Shown here in pieces: positions 1 to 6,074 of a stretch of DNA of 10,497 nt (position 1 is its first letter; the number at the start of each line of letters is the position of its first letter). The stretch is taken from contig DASYSA010000607.1 in NCBI GenBank assembly GCA_036003885.1, positions 1-10,497 of the forward strand, written 5' to 3'. Source of the DNA: DASYSA01 sp036003885 (GTDB lineage: Bacteria > Acidobacteriota > Blastocatellia > UBA7656). The notes under the pieces were generated by a model, which worked only from the letters and a program-made list of their open reading frames with translations, ran no database searches and was not told the DNA's origin. A program made the position numbers and the translations under genes.

Positions 1-306
1 CATCAGCAGGAGATCGGTCTGAGCCCGGACCAGAAGAGTTTCATCAACGCGGAACTCCAGAAGGCTCAGGCAAAATTCAACGAACTTCAGTGGCAGCTGG
101 CGAGCGAAATGGAGACGATGGCCTCCCTTGTTAAGCAGGAGAAGGTCGACGAAGCCCAGACGCTGGCGCAACTCGACAAGGTACTCAACCTCGAGCGTGA
201 GATAAAACGCACCCACATTGCGTTGGTCATCCGAATCAAGAACCGATTGAGCGCCGAGCAACAGGCCCGGCTGCAGGAGATAAAGCACAAGTCCGGGCCC
301 AGGTAA
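1..306 (+). CDS. Spy/CpxP-like periplasmic protein, C-terminal part
   Basis: The reading frame is open from the left edge of the window to a TAA stop, giving 101 visible residues; the start and any signal peptide lie outside. The visible part is charged and almost certainly all alpha-helical. It carries two copies of the L-[ST]-x-x-Q motif typical of Spy/CpxP/ZraP/CnrX-type periplasmic proteins: LSPDQ at visible residues 7-11 and LSAEQ at 83-87. Between them is the usual long helix rich in Glu, Gln, Lys and Ala (about 15-70). Members of this superfamily act in the periplasm as ATP-independent chaperones or as heavy-metal sensors that restrain an anti-sigma factor. The sequence does not say which role applies here. 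The next gene starts 72 bases downstream on the same strand and is also exported, so the two could share a transcript. Assignment to the superfamily is fairly sure; the exact function is not. Confidence 0.72.
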   Translation, partial: HQQEIGLSPDQKSFINAELQKAQAKFNELQWQLASEMETMASLVKQEKVDEAQTLAQLDKVLNLEREIKRTHIALVIRIKNRLSAEQQARLQEIKHKSGPR

Positions 307-350
307 GCTGCTGATGACCCCGGTTAGTTCTTGCAGTGACACAATGTGCA

Positions 351-370
351 CCCGTCTCGAACGGGAGGAG
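351..370 (+). promoter_or_regulatory. Strong Shine-Dalgarno with overlapping small hairpin
   Basis: GGGAGGAG at 363-370 lies 8 bases before the ATG at 379 and decides the start of the propeller gene against an in-frame GTG at 346 that lacks such a site. The 5-base stem CCCGT (351-355) / ACGGG (361-365) with loop CTCGA covers the first three bases of this ribosome binding site. The AGGAG core stays outside the stem, so any effect on translation would be mild. Confidence 0.6.
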
Positions 371-378
371 TTAGAAGT

Positions 379-2082
379 ATGAGACTGACAGCAAGTCCGA
401 GGCGATTGAGGCCCCTGCTCTCCGTGTTTGCCGGGCTGGCACTCATGATAGCTTTCAGCGAGGCGACGAATCCGGCCATCTCCGACGCGGGATCGGTTCA
501 AGTTCACGCACTGAAATCCAAGCTCGAGCGTCGCCTGACCTTCGACGGGGGAGCTTCGTTGCTGAGCTACAATTTCGCCTGGAGCGTCGCGGCTGATGAG
601 TCAAACCGCGTTCACGTCGTATGGTACGACAACAGCTCCGGCAACTCCCAGATCTACTACAAGCGCTCGACAGATGGGGGGCTCAACTGGGAAACGGAGA
701 TCCGTCTCTCCGAAGATCCGGCGTTCCGGGAGCACCCGGCGGTCGCAGTCTCGGGCTCACACGTCTACGTTGTTTGGCATGACAGCAGGAGCGGAGGGCT
801 TAACATTTTCTTCAAGCGCTCAACCGACGGCGGCGCGACCTGGGGCCCCGACTTCCAACTGACAGGCACAGGTGCCGACGCGCATGCCTCGATTGCGGCG
901 TCGGAGTCTCAGATACATGTAGTGTGGGGGGACAACACGACAGGACACGCCGAAATCTACACTCGGCGCTCCACAGACTTCGGAGCGACCTGGGATGGGG
1001 AGAGACGGCTCTCGGATTTACCCTTCGACTCGTGGGTGCCGACCGTCGCCGTATCCGGCAAGGATGTCTACGCGGCCTGGGTGGACACTCGCGATGGCAA
1101 TGAGGAGGAATACCTCAAGCGCTCCACCGACGGCGGCCGCTCGTGGGGTCCGGACACACGTATGACCCACAACGCCGCCAATTCATGGGCTCCTTCGATC
1201 GCCGTGTCCGGCCGAACAGTGCATTTTGTTTGGTTCGACCAGAAAGACAGTCCGGCGCAGCCGCTCGACGCCGAGAGGAGACTGGACGAAGCAATGGCGC
1301 TTTTGGGTCTGCGAGTCGAGCCGCCGCCTGAAGGGGTCATGGTGCCAAACCCCGAGGAGGCAGCCCGGCGCGGCGCGACCGAGAGGCTCCAACTCATCCA
1401 GGCTGCGGCTCCTGTCTGGATCGAGCGCGGTGGGGACGGAGCACGACTGCAGAGCATAATGCGCGAGCTTCAGGAACTGGGCAGTCAGGGGGCTTCATAT
1501 CTGGTGAAGGAACGAAAGCTCGATGAGGCGATCAAGCTGATGGGTCTCACTTACATTCCTGGCCCGCGCGAGGACCTTCCGAAGGTCTACTATCTCGACG
1601 CAATGCGAGTGCGGGTTCAAGACAAGATGCAACAGATTCAGGCGGCCGCGCCGCGATGGGTTCAGAGCGGCGGCGATGCCGAAACCTTGGAATCGATCTT
1701 CAGGGAATTCGAGATCGTTATGAACTTCGCAACAACCGAGTGGGAAATCTACTACACCAGGTCGACCGATAGCGGGGACACGTGGGGCCCCGACACGCGG
1801 CTGACGAACGCTCCCGATTTTTCACAAAGGCCCAGCATCGCGCTTTCGGGGCGCAGGCTCAGCGTCGTCTGGTTTGACGGGCGGGACGGCAACTCTGAGA
1901 TCTATTTCAAGAGCTCGCGTGATGAGGGTGCCACCTGGAGTCCTGATGCTCGGTTGACCGATGCGCCGGGCGATTCGATGCACCCGAGTGTGGCTGCGTC
2001 AGGCAAGTGGGCGCACGTCGTATGGTTCGACCGGCGTGACGGCAACGCTGAGATCTACTACAGCCGGATTAAGAGCAAGTGA
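379..2082 (+). CDS. Secreted Asp-box (BNR/sialidase-like) beta-propeller protein with helical insertion
   Basis: This 567-residue protein starts at ATG 379, behind a strong ribosome binding site, rather than at the in-frame GTG 346. Residues 1-33 look like a signal peptide (Arg-rich start, hydrophobic LLSVFAGLALMIAF). The rest is built from units of about 51 residues with the pattern RLT...PSIAVSG..VHVVWFD.R.GN.EIYYKRSTDGG.TW. Six Asp boxes (S-x-D-x-G-x-x-W) sit at 97-104, 148-155, 198-205, 249-256, 462-469 and 513-520. A seventh unit ends the chain without an Asp box, as in propellers closed by joining N- and C-terminal strands. The spacing between boxes four and five is 213 instead of about 51 residues, because about 162 helical residues (291-452) interrupt the fifth unit. 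Asp-box propellers include sialidases and other glycan-binding proteins. The Asp box is structural and I cannot identify a catalytic set, so enzyme activity should not be assumed. It is probably periplasmic, outer-membrane-exposed or secreted. Confidence 0.85.
   Translation: MRLTASPRRLRPLLSVFAGLALMIAFSEATNPAISDAGSVQVHALKSKLERRLTFDGGASLLSYNFAWSVAADESNRVHVVWYDNSSGNSQIYYKRSTDGGLNWETEIRLSEDPAFREHPAVAVSGSHVYVVWHDSRSGGLNIFFKRSTDGGATWGPDFQLTGTGADAHASIAASESQIHVVWGDNTTGHAEIYTRRSTDFGATWDGERRLSDLPFDSWVPTVAVSGKDVYAAWVDTRDGNEEEYLKRSTDGGRSWGPDTRMTHNAANSWAPSIAVSGRTVHFVWFDQKDSPAQPLDAERRLDEAMALLGLRVEPPPEGVMVPNPEEAARRGATERLQLIQAAAPVWIERGGDGARLQSIMRELQELGSQGASYLVKERKLDEAIKLMGLTYIPGPREDLPKVYYLDAMRVRVQDKMQQIQAAAPRWVQSGGDAETLESIFREFEIVMNFATTEWEIYYTRSTDSGDTWGPDTRLTNAPDFSQRPSIALSGRRLSVVWFDGRDGNSEIYFKSSRDEGATWSPDARLTDAPGDSMHPSVAASGKWAHVVWFDRRDGNAEIYYSRIKSK
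1249..1734 (+). repeat. Coding segment for two ~80-residue helical repeats inserted in propeller unit five
   Basis: This segment encodes residues 291-452 of the propeller protein. It contains two related copies offset by 79-80 residues: LDEAMALLGL (302-311) with LDEAIKLMGL (381-390), and IQAAAPVW..GGD (340-353) with IQAAAPRW..GGD (420-433). Conserved REL/REF positions follow at 362 and 442. The DNA of the two copies has diverged strongly, so the duplication is old or was acquired ready-made. The segment sits between the second and third strand of a blade, exactly where the other blades have a short D-G-R-D-G-N turn, and the blade resumes cleanly with EIYYTRSTD. From memory, a similar pattern (W..GGD, then L..G...EAE..LD.AL.LLG) occurs as helical hairpin repeats in other exported bacterial proteins; I could not check this. 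Helical structure is inferred from composition. Confidence 0.75.
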
Positions 2083-2244
2083 GGGAGAAGGGAAGAGTGG
2101 GAGAGTGGGGGAACGGGAGAATGGGAGAATGGTAGAGTGTGGAGAGTGGGAGATCTCACACGCCCCATTGCCCCAGTCTCCCACTCGCATTCCCCCACTC
2201 TCCCACTCCCCCATTCTCCGACTCTCCCACTCCTTCCCCCTCCC
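2083..2244. repeat. Large inverted array of degenerate octamers
   Basis: The left arm starts at the base after the TGA of the propeller gene and consists of about nine head-to-tail octamers of consensus GGGAGART (2083-2155; one unit has nine bases). The right arm (2157-2244) holds about ten octamers of the complementary type AYTCTCCC, with one six-base unit near 2183-2188. The arms meet at the palindrome AGATCT (2151-2156). Each arm is nearly pure purine or pyrimidine, and together they can form a long imperfect hairpin of about 70-80 bases per arm. Runs of three to five G separated by 3-6 bases (2083-2117 on plus; equivalent C runs for the minus strand in 2189-2244) also fit G-quadruplex motifs. 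Because eight is not a multiple of three, the array reads without stops in several frames; those long reading frames are artefacts. It resembles the short tandemly repeated sequences described in cyanobacteria in style, not in sequence. Confidence 0.85.
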
Positions 2245-2263
2245 ATAGGCGGAAACGCCTATG
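2244..2263. repeat. Perfect 8-bp hairpin with GAAA tetraloop
   Basis: CATAGGCG (2244-2251), loop GAAA (2252-2255) and CGCCTATG (2256-2263) form a perfect eight-base-pair stem closed by a GNRA-class tetraloop. It directly abuts the octamer array and is followed by the small palindrome CGACGTCG (2264-2271). No T-run follows, so it is not a classical Rho-independent terminator. It could still protect the 3' end of the propeller mRNA or be one copy of a dispersed palindromic repeat. Confidence 0.7.
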
Positions 2264-2914
2264 CGACGTCGGTGATTCCACTGATTCGTGCGCGGGATCA
2301 CTGTGCTAAGATGCACTCCGCCGGGTTGGTCGGACAGAATGTGCGGGCTGCCCAGGTATGTCCTCTTCGAGCTTTTTCAAACCATTCAGGTACTTAGCGG
2401 CATTATAGGCGCTCGTCTTCAAGCCGGTAATCAATGGGATCTGGATACTCGGGTCAAGGGTCGAAGCTTCTAATCAGGGTCGAAAGAACCTTGGAGATTC
2501 GAGACTGGGCCAGATTGGTACCAGCGACGGTTGATTGAAGCAAACTGTCTAAAGCGGCTTGAGACTCACCCCTCCAGGTCGAATGTAAGTAATACCGCAC
2601 GAAAACTTCATTCGGCCCGGATCTTGTCCCAGTCACGTCCACGTTGGCGAGTATCCCTGTGTGCCAGACTCCGTGCCGTTTAAGGGGCCTGCCGGTGGTC
2701 CAACCGGTAGTGTTTGCCTGAGAGGAGTGGGTCACCCTTCATCTACAGGCGATCCTCGAGATTAGACCATACCCAGCGAAGATTGGGGCTCGAAAGTCAG
2801 ACCTGAACAGTTACAGCTTTCACGCTCTGGCGCTCCAGCCTCGATTTGCGTCTCGCTGGGCGATTTGAATGGCTGAGTCCCAGCTCATGCCCTAGAAGAG
2901 GAGGAGGTACTGTT
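2264..2914. other. Long intergenic stretch without a convincing gene
   Basis: I find no well-supported gene, RNA gene or mobile element in these 650 bases. A minus-strand reading frame (2735-2454, 93 codons, GTG start) has no proper ribosome binding site, a stop codon two codons upstream of its start, no recognisable family and near-neutral third-position composition. I do not call it. A plus-strand frame from ATG 2358 encodes a short hydrophobic peptide that is cut by a TAG at 2406-2408 and then continues open with hydrophobic, protein-like content for about 25 codons. It may be a remnant of a small membrane protein. The last 20 bases contain the ribosome binding site of the next gene. No convincing sigma-70 promoter for that gene was found. 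Confidence 0.5.
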
Positions 2915-3331
2915 ATGAAAAGAAGAAGCCTTGAGATATTGTTTGCCTTGGCGGCAAGACGCCGATTGATAAGCTTCGCGGCCGCCTGGATCATAGGTTT
3001 CCTCAGTGTGATTGTCCCCGACACGACCTGGGTCGAAATCCCTTCCTTCGCGAACCTCATTTTGGTGGCCGGCACGGCTGCGAGCGTCATCTTGAGTTTC
3101 ACCCTTCTCGTCCATCATCAGGAAGTCTCCACTTTAGAGACACTGGTCTTGATGATCAGCTCCCTAACCGCGACAGCAGCGATGGTCACATTCCAGAGCC
3201 TCCCAGACGTCAGTCCGATCCGGATTTTGTTGCTTTCCGTGTGCACGTGCTGGCAGTTCGTGGCGACGTTCCTGGAGTTGAGGGACCTTGTAGAGCGAGG
3301 AAGGGTCAACGTGCCCGAGAAACCGCAATGA
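2915..3331 (+). CDS. Small four-helix integral membrane protein of unknown function
   Basis: This 138-residue protein starts at ATG 2915, because a near-perfect AGGAGGT (2902-2908) lies six bases upstream. An earlier in-frame start at 2846 has no such signal. The N-terminus is strongly basic (MKRRSLEILFALAARRRLIS). Four hydrophobic segments follow, at about 18-35, 44-66, 73-95 and 101-123, then a charged C-terminal tail ending VPEKPQ. The positive N-terminus and an even number of helices suggest that both ends are cytoplasmic. A Cys pair (110 and 112) lies in the fourth helix, and two His residues (67, 68) sit at the end of the second. I do not recognise a family. It stands alone on the plus strand between a long gene-poor stretch and a convergent two-component operon. 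A real gene is likely from its start signal and consistent membrane topology; no function can be assigned. Confidence 0.75.
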   Translation: MKRRSLEILFALAARRRLISFAAAWIIGFLSVIVPDTTWVEIPSFANLILVAGTAASVILSFTLLVHHQEVSTLETLVLMISSLTATAAMVTFQSLPDVSPIRILLLSVCTCWQFVATFLELRDLVERGRVNVPEKPQ

Positions 3332-3409
3332 GGCAGACCTAACGCTATGTTGCTCGGCCAAACCCTGTTTGATCCGGCCCGTAGCATTCGAACCATTATC
3401 GTCAGCAAA

Positions 3410-3454
3410 GGCCCTGTTCATCCTTCTGAGCGAGCTGGCTCAGTGGGCAGGGCC
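3410..3454. terminator. Nested hairpin between convergent genes, possible terminator
   Basis: GGCCCTG (3410-3416) pairs perfectly with CAGGGCC (3448-3454). Inside it CTGAGC (3426-3431) pairs with GCTCAG (3438-3443) around a six-base loop, with an asymmetric internal loop of 9 and 4 bases. It lies about 30 bases beyond the stop of the response regulator gene (minus strand) and about 80 bases beyond the stop of the four-helix gene (plus strand). Only a short TTT follows on the minus strand and no T-run on the plus strand. Termination is therefore plausible by position, but the signal is not canonical. Confidence 0.4.
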
Positions 3455-3483
3455 ACCACTACTGATGTTGTGCTGACCACAAA

Positions 3484-4131
3484 CTACTCAGACCTGCTTC
3501 GTTCAAAGACAAAGCGGGCGATCTCGACCCGGTTGGCAAAGCCCTTCTTTGTAAGTATGTGGCTGATGTGAGTCTCAACTGTTCTGACGCTAATGACAAA
3601 CTCAACAGCGATCTCCTTATTGCTGAGACCCCGAGCTACGGCTGCGGCGATCTGCTGTTCGGCTTCAGTGAGATCCTCGTCATTGATTCGGATCTGATCA
3701 TCTTTCTTCGACGTCGCTACCAGCCTGGCAATCTCGCCCTGGGTCCTTTGGACGCGGTCGAGGATGCTGTCGATGATAGCCATTAGCTCTTCCGGCTCAA
3801 ACGGCTTGGTTACATAGGCGTCAACGCCGGCGCGAAAGCCGGCAATGCGGTCGACCGTTTGATCCCTGGCAGTGAGAAGCACTACGGGTATGAGCCGCGT
3901 CCGTGGCGACGAACGAAGCTGACGCACCAGCGAATAACCGTCCTTTCCAGGCATCCTGATATCGCTGATCAAAAGGTCGGGCACGGTCTGCGCCAAGCTT
4001 ACCAGAGCCTCCTCCACCGTATGAGCAGTTGTCACGTCGAAGCCCTCAGCGCTCAGGCACGCCGACACTGCGCGAAGCAGATTGGGTTCGTCATCAACGA
4101 CGAGTAGCCGCCTGGATCTCCGCGTGGTCAT
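3484..4131 (-). CDS. Response regulator, receiver domain plus LuxR-type helix-turn-helix
   Basis: This 215-residue protein has an N-terminal receiver domain (about 8-125). It shows the acidic pair D13-D14, the phosphorylation site D57 in LLISDIRMPGKDG, the switch residues T87 and Y106, and K109 in TKPF. After a linker, the C-terminal LuxR/GerE-type DNA-binding domain (about 150-207) carries LTEAEQQIAAAVARGLSNKE, then SVRTVETHISHIL as recognition helix, and ends near KKGFANRVEIARFV. The output is therefore DNA binding and transcription control. The ATG at 4131 has GAGGGAG (4144-4138) six bases upstream. The gene begins 38 bases before the upstream kinase gene ends, so translation is probably coupled and the kinase is the obvious partner. 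Target genes cannot be read from the window. Confidence 0.93.
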   Translation of the reverse strand: MTTRRSRRLLVVDDEPNLLRAVSACLSAEGFDVTTAHTVEEALVSLAQTVPDLLISDIRMPGKDGYSLVRQLRSSPRTRLIPVVLLTARDQTVDRIAGFRAGVDAYVTKPFEPEELMAIIDSILDRVQRTQGEIARLVATSKKDDQIRINDEDLTEAEQQIAAAVARGLSNKEIAVEFVISVRTVETHISHILTKKGFANRVEIARFVFERSRSE

Positions 4132-5911
4132 TGTGTGCTCCCTCGTCTTCTCGCCATTCCGGCAGAAAGACGGTGAAGGTGCTGCCCAGCCCAGCTCCGG
4201 TCTCTACCTCGATGCGGCCGCCGAGCTGTTCCACCAGGATTCGGGCCAAATAGAGACCGAGTCCGACACCGGGCACTTCGGCAGTGGGCGCGCCTGCTGC
4301 GAGGGTAGAGTCGCCTGCTTGAATTGAACGGCCGCGGTAGAATTTTTCAAAGATGTGGGGAATATCTTCGGGCGCGATACCCGGACCGGTATCCTTGACG
4401 CTTACTGCTACTGATTGATCAACGCGCCGTGCTAAGAGCACAATCCGTCCGCCCTCAGGCGTGTATTTGATCGCGTTTTCAACAAGTCCGCACAGGACCC
4501 GCCGCAACGCCGCGCGGTCAGCCAGCACAGGGGGAATCTCCGGCGGAACCCGGGCGACGAGGCTGTGCCGGCGCGCAGCCGCGGCATGCTGTTCCATGAC
4601 CACGCAGGCTCGCACAGCGTCTATTACATCAGTGGGCGCCGGGTTGAGGTTGAGGGCGCCGGCCTCGACGCGGGAAAGGTCGAGCAGGTTGAGGACGAGG
4701 TCAATCTGCCTGTCGCATTCGGTCGATACTGTCTCCAGATACTCGCGGCGTTCTGTGTCGCTCAGCCCGTCTCGAAGCAACAGTCTGGTGAGAGTCTTAA
4801 TGGTCGTGAGCGGCGTTCGCAGTTCGTGGGAAACGCCGCTGACGAATTCAGACTTCAGCCGGTCGAGTTCAGTCAACCTGGCCTGACGATCCTCGGTCTG
4901 CGCAGCCATGGAATTGAAAGCGGCGCCAAGTTCTGCCAGTTCACCGCTGCCGCTGATAGTCGTTCGCGCCGAGAGGTCGCCGCTGCCGAACCGCCGCGAC
5001 ACGGCGTTCAGTCGTCGCATCGGCCCGGAGATCCCTCCGGCAATTACCAGTGCCGCGCCAAGAGCCAGGAGAAGAGCCACCGCACTGAGCGCTGAATAGC
5101 GAGCAATCTGGCGGTGAGCCGGTTCGTATAGCGTTTTGCTCGGCATCCCTACCGCGACGATGCAATCCGTGTCGCCCGCCTGCGCCAGGCCGTAAGCTCG
5201 ACGCATCCCATCCACAGGGCTTTCCAGCTCGACGACGGCGGCTCTCTGACCGACCAGCGCTTTCATCAGAGGAGAGTTACGGATATCTCGGCCGATGTAC
5301 TCCTCGCCATCGGGCGCGTGATAGAGTATGCGGCCTTCGGGTCCGAACAGAAGAATGGCTGCGTTCTCACCTAACTCTATGTCGCGAGCGAAGAGATGAG
5401 TGACTGCGGCGATATTCACTCTGCCAACGACAGCACCGCCTCCCTTGATCTGAACGGCGACTACGATTGTGCTTTGCGAGGGGTCCTCGGACCAGTCGGT
5501 CTCAAGCAGCCAGGGTCGACGAGAAGTTTCCGACAGCAACTTCTGCACGAGCCGAGGGGCGACCGGCCTGGCAGTAGCGGGTAAAGCGACAACGACCTTG
5601 CCTGCCGAATTCAGAATCCGCAGATCCAGCCAATAGGGGCGGGTTGCGATCAGCAACCGAAGATGTTCCGACAGCAGCGGATCATCGGCGGACCGGGCAG
5701 CCACATCGGCGGCAACGGTATCGAGCGGCTGACGTAGGGCATAGGCCCATTGCTCGAACGCGACAGCCGCGAGCTCTGCTTCCTTCTTCAGAGAAACATC
5801 CAGTTGCTGACGGTCGCTGGTCCACGTCTGCCACAAGCCCGCGAGCCCTAACAACGACAACGGTATGGCTACGCCGGTAACAAGCAGGAGCAGTCGAACG
5901 CGGATACCCAC
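4094..5911 (-). CDS. Membrane sensor histidine kinase (dCache-like, HAMP, HisKA, HATPase)
   Basis: I choose the GTG at 5911, because GGAGGT (5924-5919) lies seven bases upstream; ATG 5929 and TTG 5959 in the same frame lack a good site. The result is 605 residues. A first membrane helix (about 5-28) and a second (about 272-295) enclose a roughly 240-residue extracytoplasmic sensor of double-Cache type, with PAS-like pieces such as RILNSAGKVVVALP and ILLFGPEGRILYHAP. A HAMP domain follows (about 293-345). The HisKA dimerisation domain has the phospho-acceptor H362 in SHELRTPL. The ATPase domain shows the N box (LVENAIKYT, N479), DTGPGIA (D507), the F box IFEKFYRGRS and GVGLGLYLA (548-556). A linker of about 20 residues before the last glycine box is somewhat long. 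It autophosphorylates in response to an unknown periplasmic ligand and presumably phosphorylates the regulator encoded by the overlapping gene. All catalytic motifs are intact. Confidence 0.93.
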   Translation of the reverse strand: MGIRVRLLLLVTGVAIPLSLLGLAGLWQTWTSDRQQLDVSLKKEAELAAVAFEQWAYALRQPLDTVAADVAARSADDPLLSEHLRLLIATRPYWLDLRILNSAGKVVVALPATARPVAPRLVQKLLSETSRRPWLLETDWSEDPSQSTIVVAVQIKGGGAVVGRVNIAAVTHLFARDIELGENAAILLFGPEGRILYHAPDGEEYIGRDIRNSPLMKALVGQRAAVVELESPVDGMRRAYGLAQAGDTDCIVAVGMPSKTLYEPAHRQIARYSALSAVALLLALGAALVIAGGISGPMRRLNAVSRRFGSGDLSARTTISGSGELAELGAAFNSMAAQTEDRQARLTELDRLKSEFVSGVSHELRTPLTTIKTLTRLLLRDGLSDTERREYLETVSTECDRQIDLVLNLLDLSRVEAGALNLNPAPTDVIDAVRACVVMEQHAAAARRHSLVARVPPEIPPVLADRAALRRVLCGLVENAIKYTPEGGRIVLLARRVDQSVAVSVKDTGPGIAPEDIPHIFEKFYRGRSIQAGDSTLAAGAPTAEVPGVGLGLYLARILVEQLGGRIEVETGAGLGSTFTVFLPEWREDEGAHNDHAEIQAATRR

Positions 5912-6029
5912 CGTAGTAACCTCCAGCATTCCGGCCAAACGTGCAGAGGCCCACCGCAAGAAGCGGAGTTCGTGGATTTCACCATACCTTTGGGATCTTG
6001 GCCTGAGCTAGGGACGGCCGCGAGGCAAC

Positions 6030-6058
6030 ATTATAGTCTGTAATAGCTCCTACGGGAA
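6030..6058 (-). promoter_or_regulatory. Sigma-70-type promoter candidate for the kinase-regulator operon
   Basis: On the minus strand a perfect TATAAT (6035-6030) is preceded at 17 bases by TTCCCG (6058-6053), a weak -35 match with three of six bases. It lies about 120 bases upstream of the chosen kinase start and just past the end of the TPR gene. The signalling pair could therefore be transcribed on its own. The -10 box is convincing, the -35 is not. Confidence 0.5.
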
Positions 6059-6074
6059 GCACCTTATCGGTGAC

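Noticed and set aside
346..378. Upstream GTG start for the propeller protein
   Set aside because: The ATG at 379 has a near-ideal ribosome binding site and gives a clean signal peptide; the 11 extra residues would precede it without purpose.
379..2082. Calling the propeller protein a true sialidase
   Set aside because: Asp boxes are structural and occur in many non-enzymatic propellers; I cannot locate the arginine triad and catalytic residues of sialidases.
2083..2263. CRISPR array or insertion sequence end
   Set aside because: The units are contiguous octamers without spacers, and there is no transposase or target-site duplication in the neighbourhood.
1961..2397. Several overlapping reading frames of 62-105 codons on both strands through the octamer array
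   Set aside because: They are low-complexity translations of the repeat (Ser-His-Pro or Gly-Glu-Arg rich). They exist because an eight-base unit avoids stops in several frames, and none has a start signal.
2454..2735. Minus-strand reading frame of 93 codons in the gene-poor stretch
   Set aside because: It has a GTG start without ribosome binding site, a TGA two codons upstream, neutral third-position composition and no recognisable motif. It could be a gene remnant but cannot be supported as a gene.
5912..5959. Longer kinase start sites (TTG 5959, ATG 5929)
   Set aside because: Neither has a good ribosome binding site, whereas GGAGGT precedes the GTG at 5911 at ideal distance and leaves the first membrane helix right at the N-terminus.
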